Below, one piece after another: positions 47,180 to 56,399 of a stretch of DNA of 64,000 bases (positions within the stretch are counted from its first letter, which is position 1; every line of letters starts with the position of its first letter). The position numbers were made by a program, and so were the translations under genes. Below the pieces are notes generated by a model. That model was not told the origin of the DNA. It saw only the letters and a list, made by a program, of their open reading frames with translations, and searched no databases. The DNA is from Monocercomonoides exilis (taxonomy: Eukaryota > Preaxostyla > Oxymonadida > Polymastigidae): assembly GCA_001643675.2 (NCBI GenBank), contig LSRY02000069.1, positions 67,001 to 131,000 of the forward strand. Reading direction: 5' to 3'.

Positions 47180-49265
47180 GGCTTCATCTCTGTAAAGTTC
47201 TTCCGGAACAGCTCCCCACCACGTATCATCGCACACGACACTGCTTCACTCTTCTTTTGCTCTAAATGCTTCTCCTGCAGCCATATATACACAAAGCCCT
47301 CAAACATTTGACTCTACACACCCGCTCCAACCAAAGACTGCCCCACCCTGGTCTGCCGCTATCTTGTCCCTATTTACTCCACTGATTATCGATAGCTTCC
47401 GCACCAGCAATAGCTGAAGCCATTCCTTCATTATCATCTTCAACCGCTGCATTGGTGCAGGCCACTGTCTTGTGGACTGAATCCGAAGCGCATGCGCCAT
47501 TTCGTACTCCACTTACACCATCGACATTGACACTGTTCACACAAGCCGCAACATCTCCATCAACCCCATCAGCAAAGGTCCAGTTCCTGCTCCTATTTCC
47601 TCTGCCGCTTTTTCCCTTCTCCCACTAAAGTTCGACAACTCCACCTGCTCTTCCAACTCCTTTGCCTGTTCAGCCCGTCGTTGCACAGTCTCTTCAATCA
47701 TCGCATTCATTTTCTTCTGCTCCTTCTTCAATTGTGCAAACATCGTCTGCAGCTTCTCGGTTATCTATTGAACAGCGCCTTCTGCATGTGTTTCTTCTTT
47801 TCCTGCACTTTCGTCAACGCCATTCTTTTCATTTCTTTTTCTGATCCCAGATCTCGATCCCTCACTTCCACCGCAGCCAAAATTCTTTCCACCCACCGTT
47901 ATCTGCTTCCCACAACACTCATCCCACTCCCAACTTTCACTTCACCTACCTTCCAATTCAAGTTTGGTAATAGCTTTGCAATGCTGCATTTTTTGATGAT
48001 TGCTGCAAGCTTCTCATAACGCTTTTCACAAAACCCAGAAGGCAGAATCAACAAAGAAGAAAACGGAATCATCCCTCTTTCCGCTGAGGCCAACTAAGAA
48101 GGCGTGGCAAGCGTTACCACCGATACATCAGTTTCCGCTTGTCATCCACACTCACCACCCCACTCTGCTGCTTCTGCTGCTTCTTAACCTTCTCAATCCC
48201 CACATCAGTCAACTCTACCTTCTCCTTTATGGCCACCAGCTGCTCCTGCAGATCCTTTACTTCCTTCACCTTTGTGTTGTATTTTTCACTCAGCTCCAGA
48301 ATCTTCCTCTGCTGCATCCAAATGATCTTGTCTTTCTCGTCCAACAGCTCCACTAGAACGCTCGTCCGCTTCAATATCCGCTCCTTGCCTCGGATCTTCA
48401 GCAACATTTTGTTGAACTCCTGAAACTTCATCTCCTTCTCCGTCTCTGTCTCTGTTTCCTCCTCCTTCTTCTCCTACTTCCTCATCTCTTCTCGATCCTC
48501 CAGAACTGCCAGCGCAATCTCTGCTGGTGACAGAACCACATGCTCCATCCTCAGCCCCGCTGCCGACAGCCCCTTCTCCACAATCTCCCCTTCTTCTCAC
48601 ACTTCATCCTCTCTCTCCATCACTTCACCACCACAAGCCTCGACTGTTGTGATCTCCATATCTGCAGCGACGGGTAAAACAGATCGTAGATCGACGGGAA
48701 CGCATTCACGTCTGCCGCTGCAAAGATCCGCTTGTTTCCCGATTTCGTGCCCACCGATGCTGCAAGCAACGGAAGCAGCTCCACCAGCGGAACAGAAAGC
48801 ATCGCCAAAAGCGCAACATCGTAGGCACACACAACACACCCATACAGCACTTTCCGCCGAGCCACAGCATATCCCCACAGCGTCTGTTGCTCCCTCAGTA
48901 ACGAATATCTGTGATTTTCATACACCCCAGCCACCTCTAGAAGTCGTCCATCGCTCCAGCCGACGAGTTTGACGCCGCCACCGCAGAGGCATCCGAAGGT
49001 TCAATCGCAGTTGCTGATGATGGCTTATCGTCTTCTGCTGCCTTCTTCTCTTCGCTTCTCCGCATCCGGAATGGCGAAGTTGATCGGCGTGCTGCTCCAG
49101 TTGAAGAAGAAGATGAGGAAAAAAAATAATTATAAATGTGCGGAGCGAAGCGAAGACTGCTGCGAAGGATCAACATCGAGGAGCTTTTTCAGATACCCCA
49201 AAACGTCTATCGGTAGCTTTTCCGATAAGAAAAACACAGCATTCACATCAGGATCAGAAATATAG
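47180..49265 (-). pseudogene. Decayed coiled-coil gene
   Basis: Coding-like blocks run in one direction but change frame and meet stops. In 5'-3' order of the minus strand they are: DPDVNAVFFLSEKLPIDVLG (near 49250); VYENHRYSLLREQQTLWGYA and GNKRIFAAADVNAFPSIYDL (48934-48620), closing at a stop after SRLVVVK; LSPAEIALAVLEDREEMRK and a stop; FQEFNKMLLKIRGKERILK (48431-48114), a heptad-rich coil ending at a stop; EKLQTMFAQLKKEQKKMNAM (47743-47537); and EYEMAHALRIQSTRQW (47512-47300). The combination of consistent direction, good composition and broken frames indicates a pseudogene. The parent family was not recognised. Unspliced introns could explain part of it. Confidence 0.5.
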
Positions 49266-50024
49266 TTCATCGGCCAATTCTCACCGTTTTCGAGCGATAT
49301 AAACTTTTTAACAATAACTTCTCCTTACAATGTCTAAAAGAGGAAAAAAAAAGATGAGCAAAAAGAAAAATAGAAAATAACATAGACAAAAAACGTGATT
49401 CGTCATTTGATTCAAAAAATGATAAATATCATTTTGAGTTTTTGATTTCAAGCCTTTTGATGTTGAAATTGCAGGTAATATAAAATCTTTTAAAAACATA
49501 TGTAATCAATTATTTTGTTCAAATTCTTGAATATAGTTTTTCATTCATGAGTATTATAACATCAAAATTTTCATGTTCATTAACTTTCAAAAAATCATAC
49601 AAGATATACGACTTTTAACCTTTTTGTTTTTTCAACTCATTGAAATGTTGAAATGTTAATAAACGTTCAAAAAATCAAAATGTCTATTCAAATGGATGAA
49701 ACAAAAAAGCAAATATTAATGGAAATAATTGTATCCCACAAATAACAACTAATAAATTGATTTTAAAATCAATAATGAATAGTTTGTTAAAAATTTCTGT
49801 GAAGTCGATTTTACAGTCAAAACAAGATATAATCACATCGGGTTTTACACAACTTGTTGTGACTATATCCGATTGTGATTTGACACGATGATGCTTAACA
49901 CAGAAAAAAATAAAAATTAACTTTTGAAACAATTAATTCTGGGTCAATTTTTTAATTCTTGGAAATTCTTCACAAAAACACATTTTTCAATAGAAATAAC
50001 AATTTTTTTGTTTTATTATGTTAT
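49266..50024. other. AT-rich flank of the DIRS element
   Basis: No gene. It contains copies of a GTGATTATATC-like motif (near 49827 inverted and near 49859), which recurs on the far side of the retrotransposon. Confidence 0.5.
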
Positions 50025-50102
50025 TTCGTTAGAGAACTAATTAATATAACTCCTCTTTCTATTTGGGGATAGAGCTCCGTTTTATGGGCTCAGCCGATCA
50101 AT
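50025..50102. repeat. Right terminal repeat of DIRS element
   Basis: Inner 55 bp (50048-50102) are an exact inverted copy of 54918-54972. The outer 23 bp (TTCGTTAGAGAACTAATTAA region) are unique to this end and match the internal complementary region. Confidence 0.88.
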
Positions 50103-50310
50103 GTGACGTGAAATTTGTGGTGTTTGCTGATGTGATGAAAAAGTAAAAAAGAATAAAAAAGTTTGCGTCCAATAACAGGCTGTGCAAATTTGCACTGAGG
50201 AGTTATATCTTTCTTTTATAACGACAAAACACGAAGACCTTCAAAATGCAAGAAAAGGTTTTATTAACTGTAAGTTCCATGGGTGGGAAAAGCTTCGCTT
50301 TGTGGAGGGA

Positions 50311-50412
50311 AAAGAGGAGTTGTGTATTAATTAGTTCTCTAACGAATTAAAAAGCATTAGCTTCTTAATTCTCGAGAACTAATGAAAATACAACTCCTCT
50401 TTCTATTTGGGA
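50311..50412. repeat. Internal complementary region of DIRS element
   Basis: 50311-50346 is complementary to the right outer end (50025-50058), apart from a 2-nt indel. 50345-50412 is complementary to the left outer end (54953-55018), with one or two differences. The two halves abut, so the region spells the joint of the two element ends. Confidence 0.88.
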
Positions 50413-50417
50413 TATCA

Positions 50418-52292
50418 TTAATTGGGCATGTTTTGTGTCTCCTGTTCCATTAATATTGCGTAGGCTCTTGTAACCACTCTCTCTGTTCGTGTGCAAATAT
50501 TTCTTGATTTCTTGACAGTTGAATGGGAACATGATCGCTTCGAATCCTCTTCCTGATCTATACAAGTGTTTTCCTTATTGTGCAGTTTATCTTCAACTTT
50601 TTTGACTTCCTCATTTTCCTTATTGATATCCTTCTCCTCTCCAACGGTCTGCGATGATTGCGACTCTTCGATGTCCATGTCAATGCTCTGTTCTGTGAGA
50701 GAGGGAAGCTGTTGTGTTGGAATGGAACAATTTGCCTGTAAAGATAGTTGAGGGGAATTGAAAGTTTGTGGTTGCGCCAGCGATAATCCAATTGAATTTG
50801 AAGGTTGCAGGCTTTGAAAATACTGAGAGGAGGGCTGAAAATTAAACGTCTGAGGTTGTTGTTGATGCAGTTGCGAAGGATGTGGTTGAGGTGAAAGGAC
50901 CATATCATGTTGAACAGGAAACACGTTTATTGCAGATTGGATTGGAGCTTGGATGTTTGCAAAAGAAGATCCTTGAGTTATTTGTGCACTCCAAGGTTGT
51001 ATTTGAGACCCCGTTTGTGGGAATGGTTGGTGCTCTGTCAGAACCTGGGCCATCGCTTGAGCAGTGTTTGTTTTGAAGTAAGAATTAGTTGGTGTGTGAG
51101 CTGTGGGAGACAATCTGGCAAAGTGTGCTACCATAACCTCCGGAACTCCAGCGGCAAGGAGAGCAGACAAAGCTGCATGCTTTATAGTGTGAGGCCGAAA
51201 CGAGGGGTTGATTCCTGCCTGCTTCATTGCCTCCTTTGCGAGTTTACGAATACCATCCTTTGACATTCTTGATCCGGTTCTCGTGTTTATTATGAACGTA
51301 TCTCTTCCTGGATACAAAACTTTAATGTGGTTCCAAAGTTCCAATACCGCACGCACTGGACAAACATCTGACTGGATCTCCTTCAGTTTAGGGACTGTGA
51401 TGAACGATCTTGCGAGTCTTGTTTTCAATTGCACTGAAAGATGAATTGCATTCTCAGAGATTATCGAATCGTTCATTGAAATGCTCGCCAGTTCTGAAAA
51501 CCTGCATGCAGTGAATAACATACACAGAGTTATTGATTTCAATGTCAGAGAGTATACGCTCAAAGTCTCGTTGGGCCACAGAGTTCGGAGATAATTGAAA
51601 AGGACCTGTGGATCCCATATTTCCTCGTACGGAGCTCTTTTCTTTTCCTTTCTCATGATAGATCGAAAGAATGTCTTTATTATCGGTACTGTTCCTAAAT
51701 CGAAAGAGAAAGCACTTCTAGTGAATAGCGACACTGCGGACCTTGTTTGCTTTAAGCACTGAGGAGGAAAACCCTCATTATCTAAGCATATGAAAGTGTC
51801 CAAGCACTTCCTCACCCAAATCACAGGATCTGACGGTAACTCCCCCATATTCCCCTTGATCCAAGCGTTTGCGAAATGTGCGAATCCAAATGTGTATGTT
51901 GTCCATGTTGACGTGGCAACACTATTTTTAATGTGTATTATCATGCTGTCCGGAACATTTAGTTTTCGTAGGCCGTGCTCAAACCACTGTTCACCCGCCT
52001 TCTTGACTAGGGAAAGCTTATTGCCAGGTAACCTCCTGAAGGAAGCGCTGCTCCTCTCGCCTTCAAACCCTGCCCTGGTAGTAATATCATTCGTGAACAT
52101 CTCCATCTCATGAATCGTCTTTTCCACAGTTGAAGTGTCTGGCTCCAAATCTGATTCGTCCAATCCGGTATCAGAAGAATCATCTTCGCTCTCTCCTTCA
52201 ACGCTTTCCTCATCGTCTGAAGGATCAGTGGAATTGGCGGATGGGCAAGAACCACCTCGCCCTTCCACGGATAGCTCAGACCGTCCTGACAT
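50418..52292 (-). CDS. DIRS tyrosine recombinase
   Basis: The chosen start is the ATG at 52290-52292 (MSGRSELSVEGRGGS), giving 624 residues. The frame is actually open upstream to 53825, but that part overlaps the RT frame and looks like a shadow. An acidic Ser/Asp/Glu linker is followed by the recombinase fold: catalytic Arg264 in FTACRFSELAS, His368 in FRPHTIKHAALS, and nucleophile Tyr405 in TPTNSYFKTNT. The usual second Arg of the HxxR motif is Lys371. A Gln/Pro-rich tail of about 150 residues ends QETQNMPN just before the internal complementary region. The enzyme would insert the circular DNA intermediate. Confidence 0.85.
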   Translation of the reverse strand: MSGRSELSVEGRGGSCPSANSTDPSDDEESVEGESEDDSSDTGLDESDLEPDTSTVEKTIHEMEMFTNDITTRAGFEGERSSASFRRLPGNKLSLVKKAGEQWFEHGLRKLNVPDSMIIHIKNSVATSTWTTYTFGFAHFANAWIKGNMGELPSDPVIWVRKCLDTFICLDNEGFPPQCLKQTRSAVSLFTRSAFSFDLGTVPIIKTFFRSIMRKEKKRAPYEEIWDPQVLFNYLRTLWPNETLSVYSLTLKSITLCMLFTACRFSELASISMNDSIISENAIHLSVQLKTRLARSFITVPKLKEIQSDVCPVRAVLELWNHIKVLYPGRDTFIINTRTGSRMSKDGIRKLAKEAMKQAGINPSFRPHTIKHAALSALLAAGVPEVMVAHFARLSPTAHTPTNSYFKTNTAQAMAQVLTEHQPFPQTGSQIQPWSAQITQGSSFANIQAPIQSAINVFPVQHDMVLSPQPHPSQLHQQQPQTFNFQPSSQYFQSLQPSNSIGLSLAQPQTFNSPQLSLQANCSIPTQQLPSLTEQSIDMDIEESQSSQTVGEEKDINKENEEVKKVEDKLHNKENTCIDQEEDSKRSCSHSTVKKSRNICTRTERVVTRAYAILMEQETQNMPN

Positions 52293-53932
52293 AATCTGCT
52301 GCCTGGCCCGCACCACCGTTGCAGCTTTCTGTTCTTTGCACTGGCAAACGCATCTAGAGTCGGTTTGATCCTGAGGTAGTTGAGTGCCATCTGAAGAGCC
52401 TGATTTTTGATTTCGTAATCTCCCGACTGCTCGAGTCTTGACAGGGCATCTGCCTCCACATTTCTTTTTCCTGCAATATGAACTGCTTTGACCTGGATTC
52501 CCTGACTCTCCACAAGTTTCCTGATCTCTTTCAATAGAGGTCGCAGATTCTTTCCTGCTCCCCATCTGTTTATGTTGTAAACTACAGATGTGTTGTCCGA
52601 GCATATCAACACCTTCCTTTCCGACAGTTTTGCGATATCCTGAGAAAACCTTGCTAGCGCAATCTTGACTGCAAGTAATTCCCTGAAGTTTGACGTTTGA
52701 TTTTGAGCAACTCTGTTCAAAGGGACGTGAAAAATCTTCTTGAGTTGTCCTGATATCTTTACACTTCCTCCGCATGCCCATGGCGAGGCATCTGTTGTGA
52801 TCGTCACCTGAGGGGAGCCAAAGGATTGAAGCGTTCTTTGTTTTCTCTTCCTGACTTCGCTTATCCAGAATGTCAATTCTGGAATGATTCCATAATGAAG
52901 TCGACATAGTCCGTTCCATCCATTGATGTTGACATTCTTCATTAGGCATTGATAAAGGTTTGTCATGTGTAATGATGCATCTGTGTGGACAAATCTGGCA
53001 GCGCTTATTTGTCCCACAATTGAAGCAAATTTTTTGACTGAGATTGGACGCCTCTTCATTGTGTTTATTAGTACCATGTAACACTTCTGAACAATGGAGG
53101 CAATTCTCTCTTCGTTCAGAGCCACTGTCGACTGAATCGAATCCCATTTCCATCCCAGAAAGTTGAATCTTTGTTTTGCCTGAAGTTCGCTTTTCTCCTT
53201 GTTGACCATCAGACCAAGTTGGGAGAACCAATCCATAACCTCCTTTGTTATTTGCTCCAGCTTCTGTTTGTCCTTGTGAAGAAAGAGGACATCGTCCAGA
53301 TAAGAGATGCAACGAACTTTCCATTTCATTCTCACCAGCTTTATTATTGAACGCATGATCTTCGTAAAGATTCTTGGGGCATCCTTCATTCCAAATGGAA
53401 GGCATTGAAACGCTATTGTTTCTTGATGAAATTTGAAAGCCAAAAACGGGATGAAATCTTCGCGAACAGGGATTAAGAAATATGCTTGAGAGAGATCCAA
53501 TGAGGTTGCAAAATCTCCCTTTTCCATCAACTTTTCCACAGTTCTGTGATCCTCCAGCTTGAACTTGATTGATTTCAGGGCTTTGTTCAGAGGTCTGCAG
53601 TCCAATATTTGTCTCCATTTCCAGTTCTTCTTCTTTACGAAAAACAGTTTGCTCAGGCTTTTTGCATCTTCGAACTTGATCCTCTTCAATATTCCACAAT
53701 CCAGTGCTTCCGTTATCCACTTCTCGCACTCCCTCTCCTGCTCCTGGGATCCAATAAAACCATGTCCTGCTTTGACTTCCTTTTTCAGCTTGTCTCGTGC
53801 CTCTCTGCTTCTCCAAACAGGACAAGCTCCCTTCTCTATAATTCTCCTGGTCCCTATTTCGGACCAGTTCTTGAGAAAGAGTCTTGTTCTTCCTCCAACT
53901 TTCTTCGAGGATCCCATTGGTTGGAGCTCCAA
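52007..53932 (-). CDS. DIRS reverse transcriptase / RNase H polyprotein
   Basis: 641 residues. RT motif A is SLDLSQAY with Asp146, motif B is LPFGMKDAPRIFTK, motif C is SYLDDVLF (residues 210-217), motif D is GLMVNKEKSEL and motif E is FNFLGWKWD. The RNase H acidic residues are Asp381 (TTDASPWACGG), Glu418 (NFRELLAVK), Asp446 (CSDNTSVVYN) and Asp495 (VEADALSRL). The C-terminal block (PTLDAFASAKNRKL, VVLAHPPIPLILQTMRKAL, LLIPDW) matches the methyltransferase-like tail of DIRS polyproteins, though the catalytic-type motif is degraded to HPPI. It overlaps the gag-like frame by 79 nt and the recombinase frame by 286 nt, so it needs frameshifting or internal initiation. Confidence 0.92.
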   Translation of the reverse strand: MELQPMGSSKKVGGRTRLFLKNWSEIGTRRIIEKGACPVWRSREARDKLKKEVKAGHGFIGSQEQERECEKWITEALDCGILKRIKFEDAKSLSKLFFVKKKNWKWRQILDCRPLNKALKSIKFKLEDHRTVEKLMEKGDFATSLDLSQAYFLIPVREDFIPFLAFKFHQETIAFQCLPFGMKDAPRIFTKIMRSIIKLVRMKWKVRCISYLDDVLFLHKDKQKLEQITKEVMDWFSQLGLMVNKEKSELQAKQRFNFLGWKWDSIQSTVALNEERIASIVQKCYMVLINTMKRRPISVKKFASIVGQISAARFVHTDASLHMTNLYQCLMKNVNINGWNGLCRLHYGIIPELTFWISEVRKRKQRTLQSFGSPQVTITTDASPWACGGSVKISGQLKKIFHVPLNRVAQNQTSNFRELLAVKIALARFSQDIAKLSERKVLICSDNTSVVYNINRWGAGKNLRPLLKEIRKLVESQGIQVKAVHIAGKRNVEADALSRLEQSGDYEIKNQALQMALNYLRIKPTLDAFASAKNRKLQRWCGPGSRLCQDGLSYPWKGEVVLAHPPIPLILQTMRKALKERAKMILLIPDWTNQIWSQTLQLWKRRFMRWRCSRMILLPGQGLKARGAALPSGGYLAISFP

Positions 53933-54906
53933 GTTCTGCTGGTTCTCTGGGAGCTTCTTCTGCTGTTTGAACTGAATTTTCTTCTTGTAAATGGGATCCT
54001 TCTTGTCCGAAAAAACTGGTTTTTAAGAGAGAATGTATTTGTGAACGGTCTGATCCATCCCTGCGATCGAGGAAGCAATTTTTGTTTCGGCTCAGCGATC
54101 TTCAACGTTTCAAGTTGCCTCTTGGAAAGCAATTGGTCTCCATCTTCTTCTTTTAATGTTCTTGCGGCTCTGAACCCATAAACTGCTTGGATCCTTTGTG
54201 TTCTCGCTTCCTGGAGTGCTTTAACCATCATAAAGAAAGAATCAGCCAAAACTGCACTTGGGTCCAATCCCTTATCTACCATATCTTTTCCAATTATAAG
54301 CGCTTTTATTGCCAATATCAATTTTTCTTCGATTTTGAATCCATTTTGTTCTAGAGCGTCGTAGCACCAATTTGATGTTCTTTGAATTGGGTGGATAGCC
54401 TCTGGAATGAACGGAGGTGCTGAGAAATTCGAGTAAATTGTGGAATTTGAGCCTGCTTGTTCAGGAAAATGCATTTCGAATATTGAATCCTTTGTTTTAT
54501 CTCCGAAAAGCGAGAAACAAATGCATTTGAAGTTCGGTTGATAATTGTCTTTCTCCATCAGGTGTTCTTGCGAAGTGTCTATCGTTTGAAGAATATTCTG
54601 CTGCTGCGTCGTTTGTGGAGAATGGATTGGGTTTTGCTCAAGTGTTGTTGGATTTGGAAATATTTGGGGATGAGAAGAGCTTGAAGATTGTTGGAAAGGT
54701 GGATGGAGCAAGTTTGTAACATTGTGATCTTCTCGGCTTGATGCGTTTTCAAGGCTCATTGCAATATTTTGTGTTGGAATAGTCGCGGCTGATGAGGAAA
54801 ATGTGCTGGAGGTGGATTGCGTAAATCCCACACTGCTCGGAGGTCCGCTGATATCCTGAGATAAGGAATTCAGACTCGACTCGAGTCCAGGCTGAAGTAC
54901 GCTCAT
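53854..54906 (-). CDS. DIRS gag-like protein (ORF1)
   Basis: The 350-residue frame starts 12 nt after the left terminal core (MSVLQPGLESSLNSLSQD). A Ser/Gln-rich N-terminus is followed by a helical segment (EEKLILAIKALIIGKDMVDK, ADSFFMMVKALQEARTQRIQ) and a basic C-terminal tail. There is no zinc knuckle, as is usual for DIRS ORF1 products. It is identified by position rather than motif, and presumably packages element RNA. Confidence 0.7.
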   Translation of the reverse strand: MSVLQPGLESSLNSLSQDISGPPSSVGFTQSTSSTFSSSAATIPTQNIAMSLENASSREDHNVTNLLHPPFQQSSSSSHPQIFPNPTTLEQNPIHSPQTTQQQNILQTIDTSQEHLMEKDNYQPNFKCICFSLFGDKTKDSIFEMHFPEQAGSNSTIYSNFSAPPFIPEAIHPIQRTSNWCYDALEQNGFKIEEKLILAIKALIIGKDMVDKGLDPSAVLADSFFMMVKALQEARTQRIQAVYGFRAARTLKEEDGDQLLSKRQLETLKIAEPKQKLLPRSQGWIRPFTNTFSLKNQFFRTRRIPFTRRKFSSNSRRSSQRTSRTWSSNQWDPRRKLEEEQDSFSRTGPK

Positions 54907-54917
54907 TGTTTATAATT

Positions 54918-55018
54918 ATTGATCGGCTGAGCCCATAAAACGGAGCTCTATCCCCAAATAGAAAGAGGAGTTGTATTTTCATTCGTTCTCGAGAATTAAG
55001 AAGCTAATGCTTTTTAAT
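54918..55018. repeat. Left terminal repeat of DIRS element
   Basis: The inner 55 bp are shared with the right terminus; the outer 46 bp (GAGAATTAAGAAGCTAATGC region) are matched only by the internal complementary region. Confidence 0.88.
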
Positions 55019-56100
55019 CAGACTTATTAAAACTTAATTTTGAAAAGCGAAAAATTGAGATCTTTGATCAAAAAATCGATTTTTCAATGAAAAAATCACC
55101 CATAATAATAAAAAATGCGATTATATATTTTCAGCCCTGTGATTATATGAGATGGAAAATGAATGAAAAATAGGTTAAAAATGACGGAACATTGAAAAAT
55201 GTGACTATAAACGAATGTGATTATATCCGACGTGATTATATCCGGTTTTAACAGTATTAAAACAATATATGGGCGATTCTTTTTGATATCCTAAAAAATT
55301 CCGACGTTTGATCATAAAAAATTTTCATTAAGGGTGGGGTTGATAAGAAATTATTTTTGTTTAATAATACAAAAATATACGTTAATATATTGTTTATATA
55401 ATTTATTTGTTGATTTTAATTTGTTTCCAATTGTTTTTATTTCATATTTTGAAAAAAAATATAAAAAATCATACAAAAAAATCGATAATTCAATAAACAC
55501 AACAAAACAAAAGTTCACTGGTTCAAAAAGCATGATAACTATAATCACAATACGTAATCAATCAATGTCTAAAGCAAAAAACTGTTAAATAAAGTTGTTG
55601 CAAAGAAATTTTTATATAAATATTGAAGATCTTAAAATATTCGTTGAAATTTAACAATTCACATTAACATTAACGCAAAAATATAGCAGTATAACAAGAT
55701 ATTTATCAGATACACAACAATTTGTAGTTGACATTTGCTTGGAAATAAATAATACTTTTAAGAAGTTATTTTAATAAATTGATCAAAGTTTTTTAAAAAA
55801 TTTACAAAGAAATAATGAATAAATGAAAATAAATACGAGAATTTCTGCTTTTTTCACTTAAAAAGCTCGTAACTTTTATGATCTCATCTTTTTTATCATC
55901 TGTTTTTCTTTTTAGCATTGCCTAATTTGCTTGGTGAACATTCCATTCAATTATTTTTCTGAATATATTTCTCTGTGCTATTTCTTCCTCTTCGAAAATC
56001 ACTTTTAAAGCTGGACAGATATGTGAATAATTTTTTTTGCATTTTTCAACAGCCCTGCATGGTTCAGTTTCAACCTTGATTTGAGGATGCAAAAATGACT
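55019..56100. other. AT-rich flank of the DIRS element
   Basis: Contains four GTGATTATAT/GCGATTATAT-like copies between about 55121 and 55246. No gene. Confidence 0.5.
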
Positions 56101-56399
56101 TCAGAAAGTGGAGATGATGGTTTTCGAGCTGATAACAATAAGCTCTTTATATACTGTGCTGTGCGAGTTCGAAATCCTGGGCGAAGTTGCGAGCATAATG
56201 TTTTCACAGATCAAGTGCACTGCGAGCAGCAGCGTGGTGGAGTGCAGGGGGTGTATGATTGGAGGTAAGGAGAAGGGGAGCGGAGACGGGGGATGTGTAA
56301 AGATCGCAGCGAGGCCGGAGGCGGCGAGGCCAGGCATAGACCCATGGATTGAGCAGCTGGGTGTTCTTGGGGGAGGCAGACGCTATTAGACAGTTGACC

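Larger units (their letters stand above)
50025..55018 (-). mobile_element. DIRS-type tyrosine-recombinase retrotransposon, apparently full length (4,994 bp)
   Basis: Read on the minus strand the order is: left inverted terminus, gag-like frame, RT/RNase H frame, tyrosine recombinase frame, internal complementary region, right inverted terminus. A 55-bp core is identical and inverted at 54918-54972 and 50048-50102. The outermost sequences of the two termini differ from each other. The internal complementary region at 50311-50412 is the complement of both outer ends joined together. This is the defining DIRS-1 architecture, used to rebuild the ends from a circular intermediate (family knowledge). 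All three frames are open. No target duplication is expected for this class. Confidence 0.9.

Noticed and set aside
50025-50346. Independent small MITE with inverted ends 50025-50058 and 50311-50346 next to the DIRS element
   Set aside because: These inverted ends are better explained as the right outer terminus and its complement in the internal complementary region of one DIRS element.
52293-53825. Upstream half of the 1,135-codon open frame that ends in the recombinase
   Set aside because: It overlaps the RT/RNase H frame completely and shows no domain; it looks like a frame kept open by composition. I started the recombinase at 52292.
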